In this document: piece by piece, positions 42,536 to 51,756 of the stretch | How the letters are laid out: every line of letters starts with the position of its first letter | Numbering within the stretch: position 1 is the first letter of the stretch | NCBI RefSeq assembly: GCF_033095945.1 | Contig: NZ_AP026800.1 | Coordinates: 372,001 to 436,000, forward strand | Length of the DNA stretch: 64,000 bases | From: Bombiscardovia apis | GTDB lineage: Bacteria > Actinomycetota > Actinomycetes > Actinomycetales > Bifidobacteriaceae | Direction of reading: 5' to 3' | Position numbers and translations under genes: made by a program | Notes under the pieces: generated by a model | The model's input: the letters and a program-made list of their open reading frames with translations, nothing else | Databases searched by the model: none | Told to the model about the DNA's origin: nothing

Positions 42536-44392
42536 TCAGTATTCCAGTTGCTCGCCGATGCTGAGCCATTCCTCTTCTAAGGGGTCTATCTCAGCCTGCA
42601 CTGCCTTCATCTGCTCGTTGAGCTCGCCTAAACCGGCGTAATCGCTAGGATCGTGGCTAGCCATTTGCGCTTGCAGCTGCTCGATTTGCCCGTTGAGCTT
42701 GGCCAGCTTGCGTTCGATAGCACGCGACTTTTTGCTTAGCTCGTGCTGGTTTTGCCGCTCGGCCTTGCTCTGCGCCGCCGGCTGAGCACTCTCCTTGGCA
42801 GTGATACTCAGGGCAGAATCTTGGCCTCCTTGGTTCTGCTCCGGGGTTCCTGCTCCCGCCTTGCTGTCGCCTTCAACCATATCCAAGTAGTCGTCTACGC
42901 CGCCGGGCAGGTGTAAGACCTTGCCGTCTATGAGCGCATACTGCTGGTCGGTTACGCGCTCCAGCAGGAAGCGGTCGTGCGATACGACGATAAGGGTGCC
43001 GGGCCAGGAGTCTAGCAGATCTTCCATTACGGCCAGCATGTCGGTGTCGAGGTCGTTGCCTGGCTCGTCCATAATCAAGACGTTGGGCTCGTCGAGCAAA
43101 ATCAGCAAAAGCTGCATGCGGCGCTTCTGCCCGCCCGAGAGGTCGCCAATTCGCGTCATCAGCTGGGCGGAGGAGAAGCCCAGGCGCTCCATGAGCTGGT
43201 TGGGCGTGACTTCCTTGCCTTCAACCTCGTAGGAGGCCTTATAACGACTCAAGACCTCGCGAATCTTGTATTCGCTGAGCTTTTCCAGCTCGTCTAAGCG
43301 CTGGGTGAGCACTGCAAACTTTACGGTTTTGCCGATTTTGACCCGGCCCTTGGTGGGCTCAATTGTGCCGTCAATGAGGCCTAGCAGGGTGGACTTTCCA
43401 GCGCCGTTAGTGCCGACGATGCCGAAGCGGTCGCCCGGGCCTATAAGCCAAGTTACATCGTCGATTACAGTGCGGCTGCGCTCAGGATCAGTGGCTAGGG
43501 GATAGGACTTTGTGGCCTCTTTTAGGTCCACCACTTGCTTGCCCAAGCGGGAGGTAGCCATGCGTTTTAACTCGAGCGTATCGCGTACGGGTGGCACGTC
43601 GGCAATAAGTTCGTTAGCGGCCTTTACGTGGAACTTCTGCTTGGTGGATCGGGCTCGGGCACCGCGGGCCAGCCAGGCTAGTTCCTTGCGTGCTAGGTTG
43701 CGCCGCTTGGTCTCGGTCACGTCGGCTTGGCGGTCGCGCTCTACGCGTTGGAGCATATAGGCGGAGTAGCCGCCCTCGAAGGGGTCAATCGCGCCGTCGT
43801 GCACCTCCCACATGCGCGAGCAGACCTCGTCGAGGAACCAACGGTCGTGGGTGACGACCAGTAGGGCACCAGCGTTCTTGTTCCAACGATTCTTGAGGTG
43901 TTCAGCCAGCCAGTGGATGGTTAAAATGTCGAGGTGGTTGGTGGGCTCGTCGAGGGTCAGAATATCCCAGTCTTTGAGCAGGAGTCGGGCCAAGTCTGCA
44001 CGCCTGCGTTGTCCGCCCGAGAGCGAACCAATTGGCGCATCCAAGTCCATGCCCGCTAGCAGGGTTTCAACTATTTCGCGTGATTGTGCATCGGCAGCCC
44101 ACTCGTAGTCTTCGCGGTTGCCTAGTGCTGCTTGGCGTAAGCTGTCTGCGTCGTTGAGGGGGTCGCGCTGGTCCAGCATGCCGAGGGTGAGTCCGCCGCG
44201 GCGGGTGACTCGGCCCGAATCTGGCTCCTGCTGGCCTGCCAGTAAGTGTAAAAGGGTTGATTTGCCATCGCCGTTGCGGCCGACGATGCCGATTCTGTCG
44301 CCCTCAAAGACGCCCTGGGTTACATCGTCAAAGATGTCTTTCGTGGCGTAGGAGAGCGAAACGTGTTCCAAACCGAGATCGTATGTAGGCAT
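42536..44392 (-). CDS. ABC-F family ATPase (Uup-like)
   Basis: A 618-residue soluble protein with two ATPase domains and no membrane helices: Walker A GRNGDGKSTLLHLL and GTNGAGKSTLLGLI, signatures SLSGGQRRR and DLSGGQKRR. The linker between them carries many basic residues (KRRNLARKELAWLARGARAR). The C-terminal 80 residues form a charged coiled coil (KKSRAIERKLAKLNGQIEQL), as in Uup. ABC-F proteins act on the ribosome or on branched DNA; this C-terminal domain favours the Uup group. Homology starts at ATG 44392; the frame is open further up, but without a recognisable start signal. Confidence 0.88.
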   Translation of the reverse strand: MPTYDLGLEHVSLSYATKDIFDDVTQGVFEGDRIGIVGRNGDGKSTLLHLLAGQQEPDSGRVTRRGGLTLGMLDQRDPLNDADSLRQAALGNREDYEWAADAQSREIVETLLAGMDLDAPIGSLSGGQRRRADLARLLLKDWDILTLDEPTNHLDILTIHWLAEHLKNRWNKNAGALLVVTHDRWFLDEVCSRMWEVHDGAIDPFEGGYSAYMLQRVERDRQADVTETKRRNLARKELAWLARGARARSTKQKFHVKAANELIADVPPVRDTLELKRMATSRLGKQVVDLKEATKSYPLATDPERSRTVIDDVTWLIGPGDRFGIVGTNGAGKSTLLGLIDGTIEPTKGRVKIGKTVKFAVLTQRLDELEKLSEYKIREVLSRYKASYEVEGKEVTPNQLMERLGFSSAQLMTRIGDLSGGQKRRMQLLLILLDEPNVLIMDEPGNDLDTDMLAVMEDLLDSWPGTLIVVSHDRFLLERVTDQQYALIDGKVLHLPGGVDDYLDMVEGDSKAGAGTPEQNQGGQDSALSITAKESAQPAAQSKAERQNQHELSKKSRAIERKLAKLNGQIEQLQAQMASHDPSDYAGLGELNEQMKAVQAEIDPLEEEWLSIGEQLEY

Positions 44393-44462
44393 GATATTCA
44401 AATGTAGCGCGAGGCTTGGAGGGCGGATGAAACTGAGGGCTGAATGCTTGCTGCAATACAAG

Positions 44463-44512
44463 AAAAGCCCACTATCAGCGTAGGTTATGACACCTCTGTG
44501 ATAGTGGACTTT
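44463..44512 (-). terminator. Terminator of ilvBN
   Basis: On the minus strand AAAGTCCACTATCA pairs with TGATAGTGGGCTTTT (one G-U pair) and is followed by TTTTCTTG, 12 bases after the ilvN stop. Confidence 0.7.
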
Positions 44513-44524
44513 GTCAAGCAATAT

Positions 44525-45088
44525 TTAGCGGTTCATAAACTCGCCAATCTCAGTTCCCGGAACTTTCTCGCTCAAAGCCTTGGGACCACGAGTGACCGCA
44601 ACTGCGCCGGAGCGCACTAGCTCCACCACTCCGAAGGGTGCCAGAAGACCCATGAGCGCATCGAGCTTACCTTGAGCGCCCGTTGCCTCGATAGTGAGCG
44701 TCTCTGGGTGCACATCGACCACGCGCACGCGGAAAAGCTTCACAATCTCCAATACGTCAGAGCGAGTGCGTTCGTTGGCCTTGACTTTGATGAGCACCAG
44801 CTCGCGCTCCACAGCCTGATCTGGGTCGAGTTCCACAATCTTCAAGACGTGCAGGAGTTTGTTGAGCTGCTTAATAATTTGCTCTAACGGATCCGGGTCA
44901 GCGTAAGCAGTGACCGTAATTCGCGAGATGTCAGGCCTCTCGGTGGAAGAGACCGAGAGGGAATCGATATTGAAGGAACGGCGGGCGAACAGGCCGGTGA
45001 CGCGGGCCAAAACGCCGGGGCGATTCTCTACGAGCACCGAAAGCGTGTGCGGCTGGGAGCCAGGGCGAATTCCATAATACTGAGCCAT
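44525..45088 (-). CDS. ilvN: Acetolactate synthase regulatory subunit
   Basis: A 187-residue regulatory subunit that binds valine and confers feedback inhibition on IlvB. The first ACT domain reads HTLSVLVENRPGVLARVTGLFARRSFNI and a second ACT-like domain starts at about residue 85. AGAAGG supports ATG 45088. It starts 14 bases after the ilvB stop. Confidence 0.93.
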   Translation of the reverse strand: MAQYYGIRPGSQPHTLSVLVENRPGVLARVTGLFARRSFNIDSLSVSSTERPDISRITVTAYADPDPLEQIIKQLNKLLHVLKIVELDPDQAVERELVLIKVKANERTRSDVLEIVKLFRVRVVDVHPETLTIEATGAQGKLDALMGLLAPFGVVELVRSGAVAVTRGPKALSEKVPGTEIGEFMNR

Positions 45089-45102
45089 GCTTGCCTTCTC
45101 TC

Positions 45103-47007
45103 TCAACGCTGTTCTGACTGGTCAGCCAAAGGGGTGATGCCGGGCTGGTAAATAATCTCGCTATTAGAAGCGCCGGGAGGCACCATAGGCCACACCTTGG
45201 CATCTTTCCACACGCGCAAATCAATCAGCACTGGGCGGTCGTTGATAGCCAATGCTTGCTCAATAGCTGCCGTGGTCTCTTCCTTGCTGGAAGCGCGCAA
45301 GCCCACGCAGTCGTAAGCCTGAGCAAGTTTGACGAAATCAGGTACTGCATGAGTGCGATTGTCTTTTGCGGCAGCCGCATGTGAGTTGGTAGCACTGGTC
45401 TCGCTTGCTGAGTCCTCATCGCCGTCTCCCAAATCGGTTTGGGAGTGGTGGCCATTGTAGAACAGGTCTTGCCACTGGCGAATCATGCCATAAGCCGAGT
45501 TGTTGAGAATGGCAATCTTGAGCGGTAAGCCCTCTTGGCGGGCCGTTGCCAACTCCTCGCTTGAAACCTGGAAACCACCGTCGCCATCAATAAGCCAGAC
45601 GGGGTGAGTGTCAGCGGCGCCTACTGCTGAGCCGATAGCAGCCGGAAGCCCGTAGCCCATAGTCGCCAGTCCGCAGGAGGAGATGAAAGAGGAGGGCCGC
45701 TCAAAGTCAATAAACTGGCTGGCCCACATCTGATGCTGGCCTACACCCGTGACCCAAATCGAGTCCGGAGCTGCCAGTCGGGCAATCTCTTGTACAGCCC
45801 ACTGCGGTTCAATCTGACCGTTCGGAGCGCTCTCATAGGAGGTAGGGTACGCGGACTGCCAGTCGTGAATCCGGCGCCACCAAGGAGCCAAATCTGCGCT
45901 TTCTACCCGCTCACGAACCTGAGGAATCTCCTCGTTCAAATCGTCGAGCACCTGTGCCACATCGCCTACAATCGGCACGTCTACACGGCGATTCTTGCCG
46001 ATTTCGGCCGGATCAATGTCGATATGGACTACCTTGGCATGGGGTGCAAAGTGTTCCAAGTCGCCGGTTACGCGGTCATCGAAACGGGCGCCGATAGCCA
46101 CCAGCACATCGCAGGCCTGAATCGCACCATTTGCTGCAACCGAGCCATGCATGCCGGGCATGCCCAAAGTATGTTCGTCGCCGTCTGCAATCACGCCGCG
46201 GGCAGCCAAAGTCGTAACGACCGGAGCGTTGATGAGTTGAGCCAGCTGCGTCAACTGCCGACTGGCCTGAGCCCGAGCCGCACCGCCGCCAGCGTAAAGC
46301 AGCGGGCGCTGGGCAGTAGTTAAGAGCTCAGCCGCGTCTTGCAGCATGTGCCCGTGGGCCTTGGTAGTGGGCTTGTATCCCGGCAGAATCATTTTCTGAG
46401 GCCACGAATACTGCATACTCTGCGTCTGCGCAGTCTTCGTTAAGTCAATGAGCACAGGGCCCGGCCGCCCGGACTGTGCAATGTAATAGGCCTCAGTAAG
46501 CACCCGCGGAATGTCTTGCGCGTTCGTAACTAGGTAGGAGTGCTTCACGATGGGGTAGGTGATGCCCATAATGTCGGACTCTTGGAAGGCATCCGTGCCG
46601 ATAGCGTCGGCCGCCACCTGCCCGGTGATAATCACCAAGGGAACCGAGTCCATCGTGGCCTCGGCAATAGGGGTGACCATGTTTGTGGCCCCGGGGCCCG
46701 AAGTGACTAAGCACACGCCTACGCGACCGGTGGAGAGCGCATAGCCTTCAGCAGCTTGCCCAGCCGCCTGTTCCTGGCGAGTGAGCACAAAGCGGAACTT
46801 AGTCTCGGGCGTAATTGCGTCGAAAGCCGGCAGAATCTGACCGCCCGGCAGGCCAAACACAACGCTGACACCCAGATCTTCCAACGAGCGAATCAGGGCC
46901 TGTGCTCCGGTCATTGGTTCGCCCGGAGCTACTGAATTCTCGCCGTTGCGAGGCTCAGTCTCCTTGGGAATCGAGCTGAATGCTTGCAGAGGTGTTGGTG
47001 ACGCCAT
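45103..47007 (-). CDS. ilvB: Acetolactate synthase catalytic subunit
   Basis: A 634-residue ThDP-dependent enzyme making acetolactate in branched-chain amino-acid synthesis. The catalytic Glu is in RQEQAAGQAAEGYA, and the ThDP motif runs from GDGGFQVSSEELATARQEG to NNSAYGMIRQWQ. An insertion of about 25 residues rich in Ala, Ser and Asp (DEDSASETSATNSHAAAAK) follows this motif and is not in most homologues. GAGAGGAG supports ATG 47007; the open frame upstream to 47163 lacks homology. No branched-chain-rich leader peptide was seen. Confidence 0.93.
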   Translation of the reverse strand: MASPTPLQAFSSIPKETEPRNGENSVAPGEPMTGAQALIRSLEDLGVSVVFGLPGGQILPAFDAITPETKFRFVLTRQEQAAGQAAEGYALSTGRVGVCLVTSGPGATNMVTPIAEATMDSVPLVIITGQVAADAIGTDAFQESDIMGITYPIVKHSYLVTNAQDIPRVLTEAYYIAQSGRPGPVLIDLTKTAQTQSMQYSWPQKMILPGYKPTTKAHGHMLQDAAELLTTAQRPLLYAGGGAARAQASRQLTQLAQLINAPVVTTLAARGVIADGDEHTLGMPGMHGSVAANGAIQACDVLVAIGARFDDRVTGDLEHFAPHAKVVHIDIDPAEIGKNRRVDVPIVGDVAQVLDDLNEEIPQVRERVESADLAPWWRRIHDWQSAYPTSYESAPNGQIEPQWAVQEIARLAAPDSIWVTGVGQHQMWASQFIDFERPSSFISSCGLATMGYGLPAAIGSAVGAADTHPVWLIDGDGGFQVSSEELATARQEGLPLKIAILNNSAYGMIRQWQDLFYNGHHSQTDLGDGDEDSASETSATNSHAAAAKDNRTHAVPDFVKLAQAYDCVGLRASSKEETTAAIEQALAINDRPVLIDLRVWKDAKVWPMVPPGASNSEIIYQPGITPLADQSEQR

Positions 47008-47182
47008 GGGGCTCCTCTCATTAGGGTCTTCTTCCATACTAAACGCAATTGCCAGATTTTGGGATGAAACGTTCAGATAGTGGGAAAATTCTCTTAGAAA
47101 GTGCGAGAGAAGCAGGCAAAACGGCTCTCTGGTGCGGATGTGAACCGGGCTGCCTACAAGCAAGCAAGACTCAGTCAGACTC

Positions 47183-48055
47183 TTAGTCCTGTGCGGACTC
47201 TCCTGCGATTTCTCGCTCCTGCTTGCGTTTTGCGTTCCTGCCCTCTGCCTGCTCGTGCTTGAGCTGGTTGACGGTTTCGGGCTTATCTAGTGCCTTCCAA
47301 CCCACCTCGGCGGCTGCCAGTTGAGCCTTGCGCTTGCTGGAAGCCTTGCCCTGACCTATCGTCGAGCCGGTGCCTTCCAGCACCAATTCAGCAGTGAAGA
47401 TTTGTGCATATTCAGGGCCTGAAACAGACATGCGATATGTGGGGTTACCTAAGCCCAGTTGGTGGGCCTTTACCGTGACCGAAGTCTTCCAATCCAAAGC
47501 CGGGCCTTCAGTAGCAACCTCAGCTAGAGTGTCGTCTACCAGCAGATGGACTGTCTTGCGGGCGCCGTCGATGCCATGCTCCACAAAAACCGCGCCGATA
47601 AGCGCTTCGACAGTGTCGCACAGAATCGAATCCTTGTCGGCCCCGCCACTTTCGCGCTCACCGTTGCCCAAAAGAATGTACTGCCCCAAGTTGAGTTTGG
47701 TGCGGGCAATGGCAGAAAGAGCCTCTTCCGAGACGGCTTTAGCGCGCATCTTGGCCAGCTGCCCCTCGTTCATATCGGGGTGAACCTTATAGAGCGTCTC
47801 CGTTGAGACCAGCTCCAAGACGGCATCGCCCAAGAACTCTAAGCGTTCGTTGTTGGGCATGCCCTCGTGCTCGTGGGCGAAGGAGCGGTGGGTGAGTGCG
47901 TGAATGAGCAGGTCTGGCCCAAGCGTCTGGCCTAAGGCTTGAAAGAGCTTACGAGCGGGCAGTTCTGCCTGACCTGCGGGGGAACTCTGGGTGCTTTCTG
48001 CTGTGGGCTCCGCTGCCCGCGTCTCGTCTCCTTGCTCCGATGCTGACCCTGTCAT
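47183..48055 (-). CDS. rnc: Ribonuclease III
   Basis: A 290-residue double-strand-specific RNase for rRNA and mRNA processing. The RNase III signature NERLEFLGDAVLELV holds the metal ligands, with DTVEALIGAVFVEHG supplying the second acidic set. A dsRNA-binding domain (WKTSVTVKAHQLGLGNPTY ... GKASSKRKAQLAAAEVGW) follows, then a charged tail. The N-terminal 30 residues are a Ser/Glu-rich extension. GGAAGGAG fixes ATG 48055; the frame is open for 116 more codons, through rpmF, but that part is not real. Confidence 0.93.
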   Translation of the reverse strand: MTGSASEQGDETRAAEPTAESTQSSPAGQAELPARKLFQALGQTLGPDLLIHALTHRSFAHEHEGMPNNERLEFLGDAVLELVSTETLYKVHPDMNEGQLAKMRAKAVSEEALSAIARTKLNLGQYILLGNGERESGGADKDSILCDTVEALIGAVFVEHGIDGARKTVHLLVDDTLAEVATEGPALDWKTSVTVKAHQLGLGNPTYRMSVSGPEYAQIFTAELVLEGTGSTIGQGKASSKRKAQLAAAEVGWKALDKPETVNQLKHEQAEGRNAKRKQEREIAGESAQD

Positions 48056-48103
48056 ATTGCTCCTTCCCGAGCCCTTAGCAAGAGCCCTACCTCCCGAGTA
48101 TAA

Positions 48104-48137
48104 AAGAACCCCGCCACCCGTCGATGGCAGGGTTCTT
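48104..48137 (-). terminator. Terminator between rpmF and rnc
   Basis: On the minus strand AAGAACCCTGCCA and TGGCGGGGTTCTT form a 13-bp stem with one G-U pair, followed by TTATAC. On the plus strand it is followed by GTTTTTAC. Its position suggests rnc-ilvBN has its own promoter or relies on read-through. Confidence 0.6.
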
Positions 48138-48176
48138 GTTTTTACGTCTATGGCGCACAAGCGCCCGCGTGTTCGC

Positions 48177-48374
48177 TTACTTAGCGGCGTACTTCGACTG
48201 GATGGCGTCGCGGTAAACGCGGCCACGGTAGCTTCCGCAAGTGGGGCAAGCCATGTGAGACAGGGTAGCTGCACCGCAGTTGGGGCAGGTAACCGTGTTT
48301 GCGGCCTGGGTCTTCCAGTTGGCGCGACGCATGTGAGTGTTAGCGCGCGAAGTCTTATACTTTGGCAGTGCCAT
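48177..48374 (-). CDS. rpmF: 50S ribosomal protein L32
   Basis: A 65-residue protein, [20 protein letters not shown] at the start, then the zinc-ribbon cysteines CPNC and CPTC. GAGGAAG supports ATG 48374. It follows yceD, the standard bacterial pairing. Confidence 0.95.
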   Translation of the reverse strand: MALPKYKTSRANTHMRRANWKTQAANTVTCPNCGAATLSHMACPTCGSYRGRVYRDAIQSKYAAK

Positions 48375-48522
48375 AATTCTTCCTCTATTTCGATCGAAAT
48401 CAATTGAGCTTAAGCGTTCAGCAATTCTAGCGCACACCCTAGCCAAAACCAAGTGCAATGCGTCGCAAACTACCGCGAGTCAGGGCCTCTCGAAAGGAGT
48501 GAACCCGAGTATTTGCTAGTGC

Positions 48523-49125
48523 TTACTGCTCTGAACTCTCTTCTTCCAACTGAGCCTTCAAATCAGCAAGGGCAGCAAAGCGGTTGTCAATCACATCGTG
48601 ATGGTGGTCCGGATGCTCGTTCAAGTCAATGCCGCACTGGGAGCACAATCCCTGGCAATCCGGCTTGCACAAGACCTTCATAGGCATGGCATCGACAAGA
48701 TTGTCGCGCAAGAGAGCTTCAAAGGAAGCCGTTGTGCCACCGTCTGCTAGCGGGTAAGTGTTGCCATCGCTGGCCTCTTCCTCTCCAGCCACGATATCCA
48801 CGTCGTCTTGTGTGTGCTGCTCCTCTTCCATCTCATAGGGGAAGAAAACTACCACATCGAGCTCTTTGGAGCCAGAGAGGGGCTTCAAGCAGCGGGTGCA
48901 GACCGCGTGCATGGGGGCGCTGATATGGGCGTTCAAAATGAGCCCGTCAACGATAGAGTCGAAGCTGCCCTCCACGTGGACCAGATCGCCCTCGTTTACG
49001 CCAACGATGTCGTCGCCAATGCCCTCTGGAGCGGGAAAATCGGCGTCAATAGTCTTAGTTTGCCCAGTGCGTTGTGCCACTTGGGCCACGGAAACCGCCC
49101 AAGGCGAGCTTGCCGCATGTGTCAT
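48523..49125 (-). CDS. yceD: YceD family protein (DUF177)
   Basis: A 200-residue protein of the family always found upstream of rpmF and linked to large-subunit rRNA metabolism. The conserved Cys-rich core is CTRCLKPLSG, then CKPDCQGLCSQCGIDLNEHP near the C-terminus. GGAGGAAC supports the ATG. Start lies 2 bases after the preceding stop. Confidence 0.88.
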   Translation of the reverse strand: MTHAASSPWAVSVAQVAQRTGQTKTIDADFPAPEGIGDDIVGVNEGDLVHVEGSFDSIVDGLILNAHISAPMHAVCTRCLKPLSGSKELDVVVFFPYEMEEEQHTQDDVDIVAGEEEASDGNTYPLADGGTTASFEALLRDNLVDAMPMKVLCKPDCQGLCSQCGIDLNEHPDHHHDVIDNRFAALADLKAQLEEESSEQ

Positions 49126-49127
49126 AG

Positions 49128-50414
49128 TTACTGTTCCTCCGCGTAGGATTGATCTAATTTGGAAGCTGCCTCGCGCTCGCGCTCACGCAGTACTTCAATG
49201 CCTGCCTGCACGTCTTGCTGATAGTGACCTAGCTGTTCTCCCAGCGCTTCCATTACCTTGGCTGAATACTCGTTGGCCCCCTGGACGAGCTTATCGCTCT
49301 GAGCTTGAGCCTGGTCAATAATGGCCTGAGCCTTGCGCTGAGCGATAGCAACGACGTTCTCCTGACCTGCTAAGAACTCGGCCTGCTCGCCAGCTTCCTT
49401 GACTACGTCCGCAGCACGGCTCTGAGCCTCAGACACAATGGCATTGGACTGAGTTTGGGCCGCATCGAGGCGGCGTTCGGACTCGCGCATGAGTGCCGAA
49501 GCGCGCTCCAACTGCACGGGAAGCATCTTCTTTAAGTCGTCTAAGGCGCCGATAAACTCCTCGCGGTCCACCTTGGCGATGCTGGGAGCAAAGACCGAAG
49601 ACTTAGCCTCCTCAAGCATATTCTCCATCTTGTCGAGAATGTCGTAGACGGTAGTGAACTCGGCCCGCGAAGTGGGGGATGGGGAGGGCTGCGCGTCTTC
49701 TTGCAAGTCTGGCAGGTCTGCCAGGCGGCGAAGCGAGGGAGAACCAACTTGCTGGGCCGGGCTGGCGTTTGCAGCGCTGGGCGGGTTGCCTGCTACTTCT
49801 GCCGGTGCGCTTGCGGGCTCATTCACGGCCGGCTTAGCAGGAGCCGGCTTGAGTGGTGCGGACTTGGCAGGAGAGGCTGGCGCTCCTGCTGGAGCTGCAC
49901 CCACACTTGGCTTGGAGCCGGCTTCCGGAGCTGCTTGCCCGGCCTGCTCTTTGGAAGTTTTTGCCTTTGCGGCGGGCTGGATAGCAGATTGGGCGGTAAA
50001 CTGCCCCGAAGCAGCAGGCATGGCTTTCGCGGGCGTTGTGGCCTGGTGGATTCCCGACGGCATATCCGACTGCGTATCCATAGGAGAGCCAGGCCGAACC
50101 GAGGGCAGCGAAGTACCTGTTTTGGTGCCTGCATTGCGGGCAGCGCTCCTCACAGCGCTCGTGTTGGTATGTGTGCTGACTGCCGTGTTCTCGCGAGTTC
50201 CGGCAGGCTTGGCCTTCACTATATAAGAGGAGCGAGTGCTGTCTTCTACCGCTGCGGTCTTGCGGCTCTGAGCTGGCAGGTCCGTAACGGATGCTGGCGG
50301 CTTAAAACGCGCGTTTGGGTCTGCAGGCTGGTTCTGTGCCGTCTGCTGCGCTTGCTCCTGAGTCTGGCTGCCCGCCTGCTTCTTGCTCTGGTTCTCACCT
50401 GTAGCTTGCGCCAT
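49128..50414 (-). CDS. Coiled-coil protein, DivIVA-like cell-division/growth protein
   Basis: A 428-residue protein. The first 240 residues are low-complexity, rich in Ala, Pro, Gln and Ser, and likely disordered. From EFTTVYDILDKMENMLEEAK on, the protein is one long charged coiled coil with repeated Ala/Gln heptads (ERRLDAAQTQSNAIVSEAQ, IAQRKAQAIIDQAQAQS). Actinobacterial coaD-rpmF clusters often carry a protein of this kind, annotated as DivIVA or cell-division initiation protein. It could alternatively be called ATP-synthase-b-like because of the Ala-rich coil, but it lacks a membrane anchor. Two bases separate it from coaD. Confidence 0.7.
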   Translation of the reverse strand: MAQATGENQSKKQAGSQTQEQAQQTAQNQPADPNARFKPPASVTDLPAQSRKTAAVEDSTRSSYIVKAKPAGTRENTAVSTHTNTSAVRSAARNAGTKTGTSLPSVRPGSPMDTQSDMPSGIHQATTPAKAMPAASGQFTAQSAIQPAAKAKTSKEQAGQAAPEAGSKPSVGAAPAGAPASPAKSAPLKPAPAKPAVNEPASAPAEVAGNPPSAANASPAQQVGSPSLRRLADLPDLQEDAQPSPSPTSRAEFTTVYDILDKMENMLEEAKSSVFAPSIAKVDREEFIGALDDLKKMLPVQLERASALMRESERRLDAAQTQSNAIVSEAQSRAADVVKEAGEQAEFLAGQENVVAIAQRKAQAIIDQAQAQSDKLVQGANEYSAKVMEALGEQLGHYQQDVQAGIEVLREREREAASKLDQSYAEEQ

Positions 50415-50416
50415 CT

Positions 50417-50908
50417 TTAACTCTTTCCTGTATTCATCGCTGCCTGCAACTGCTCCACCACGTTATCTGGCACCATGCCGCGTATATCGCCGCCGTGCCG
50501 GGCCACGTCTTTCACAATCGAGCTCGAAATATGCTCGCGTACCGGGTCTGCTGGCAGGAAGAGGGTTTCCACGTTTGCTAGCTGACGGTTCACTAGAGCC
50601 ATCCCAAGCTCTGCCTCATAGTCGCCGTTCTGCCTCAGCCCCTTCACGATTACGGAGGCGCCCACTTGCGTGCAATAGTCAGTAATGAGACCGCTAGTCG
50701 ACGTTACTGTAATATTTGGGTAGCCGTCTGCACGCAGGGCCTCGCAAATCATCGAGACGCGCGCGCCTTCCGAAAAGAGCGGTGTTTTGGCCATGTTGAC
50801 CGCCACTACCACATGGACTTCCTGGAAGAAAGAAGCGCAACGCTCGATAACATCCAAGTGGCCTGAGGTCACCGGATCAAAGGACCCAGGGCAAACAGCA
50901 ATAGTCAT
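50417..50908 (-). CDS. coaD: Phosphopantetheine adenylyltransferase
   Basis: A 163-residue nucleotidyltransferase, fourth step of coenzyme A synthesis. The N-terminal TxGH-type motif is [19 protein letters not shown], and [17 protein letters not shown] is the C-terminal ISSTxxR-like motif. Length is normal. It heads a tight operon with the coiled-coil protein, yceD and rpmF. Confidence 0.93.
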   Translation of the reverse strand: MTIAVCPGSFDPVTSGHLDVIERCASFFQEVHVVVAVNMAKTPLFSEGARVSMICEALRADGYPNITVTSTSGLITDYCTQVGASVIVKGLRQNGDYEAELGMALVNRQLANVETLFLPADPVREHISSSIVKDVARHGGDIRGMVPDNVVEQLQAAMNTGKS

Positions 50909-51030
50909 ACCACCAGCCTACCGCGGAGGGAGGAGAGCCGATCGCTGCGCCCAAGTGTTTGTGTCGCCCTGCCTTCAAACGTCACAATTGCATTGCGTAA
51001 GGCAGTTTATAGATTTGAACTTACCACTAC

Positions 51031-51317
51031 TCACGCGCCCGCGGGCTCTACAACAACTCGGCCACCTAATGCGCGGATTACCTTAATTATTGTGTGGTAC
51101 GAGGGGTTGCTCTCGCGTTCGAGACTCTTGTATAGACTTTCTCGGCCCACTCCCGCTTCTTTTGCAATCTGGCCCATGCCTCGCGCCTTGGCAATATCGC
51201 CGACCGCTGCCTGTAAAAGTGCAGGGCCATCCAGTTCTGCAACCGCATTAAGATAATCAATGGCATCTTGTTCATTTCGATATATTCGCTAGCGTCTCAG
51301 CGGCTTATGTTTACCAT
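51031..51317 (-). pseudogene. Decayed HigA-type antitoxin (addiction module antidote family)
   Basis: ATG 51317 follows AAGGAGAG and reads MVNISR, then TGA, then DASEYI, then after a frameshift RNEQDAIDYLNAVAELDGPA, then DIAKARGMGQIAKEAG and LGGRVVVEPAGA up to TGA 51031. The pieces fit the 95-residue antidote family that pairs with RelE-like toxins (YLxAVLEEGDPALLxAALGDIARARG). One internal stop and one frameshift disable it. The helix-turn-helix region itself is intact. The ATG overlaps the end of the toxin remnant. Confidence 0.7.
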
Positions 51318-51438
51318 TGTTTACTCTCCTTCAGTTCCTTCAACATGGCTTAGGTAATCTCTCTGTCGCGCTGCTGACTACCCTTGGTGTCACCGCTGTA
51401 TTTCACAAGATACGTATTGTTGATAGCTGATAGGTTAC
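51311..51438 (-). pseudogene. C-terminal remnant of a RelE/HigB-type toxin
   Basis: The minus strand reads NNTYLVKYSGDTKGSQQRD REIT, a TAA stop, then AMLKELKESKQW and TAA 51311. This matches the C-terminal GGDKSSQQRDIERA..LAKELKE pattern of HigB/RelE-family toxins, with an in-frame stop in the last helix. The N-terminal two-thirds, with its catalytic residues, is missing. It is immediately upstream of the antitoxin remnant, the usual toxin-first order. Confidence 0.65.
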
Positions 51439-51756
51439 GCCGCTAAGTTAAGAGTGAGATTGACTGTGTGTTTGATTTCTGTTTGACCATTGCGCAGCTT
51501 GCGTATCTAATGCTGATATCTTTATACGTTTTGTACTTTTAGGGGGTTTGCATTTTCAGAATTCGTATACAATGCGATGTATATGAAACTTTGCGACGAC
51601 GGAAATTGTGAGCACACGAACTGTATCAAGAATAGTGTTGTGTATAGCTCTCAACTCTTGTTAATCTCGGGTGCCCTAGGGGTTGTGATAAAGTTCTGCT
51701 TGTAACGAACAGAGGGTTCGCTACAAGTAATAAGGGGAAGGAGGGCCGTTCTTTCA
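51439..51756 (+). promoter_or_regulatory. 318-bp AT-rich leader of the SPFH operon with a hairpin
   Basis: No gene. CTTGTA-A-CGAAC (51699-51710) and GTTCG-C-TACAAG (51716-51727) form an imperfect hairpin with a five-base loop, 30 bases before the leader ORF. It could be an operator or an mRNA structure. AT-rich stretches near 51510-51580 (TACAAT at 51568-51573) are promoter candidates, but no clear -35 box was found. Confidence 0.4.

Noticed and set aside
47008..47163. Leader peptide attenuator upstream of ilvB
   Set aside because: The upstream frame is not enriched in Leu, Ile or Val codons in a short ORF and no terminator/antiterminator pair was found.
48056..48403. 116-codon N-terminal extension of RNase III
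   Set aside because: It runs antisense-free through rpmF and a terminator in another frame, has no homology-like content, and GGAAGGAG marks ATG 48055.
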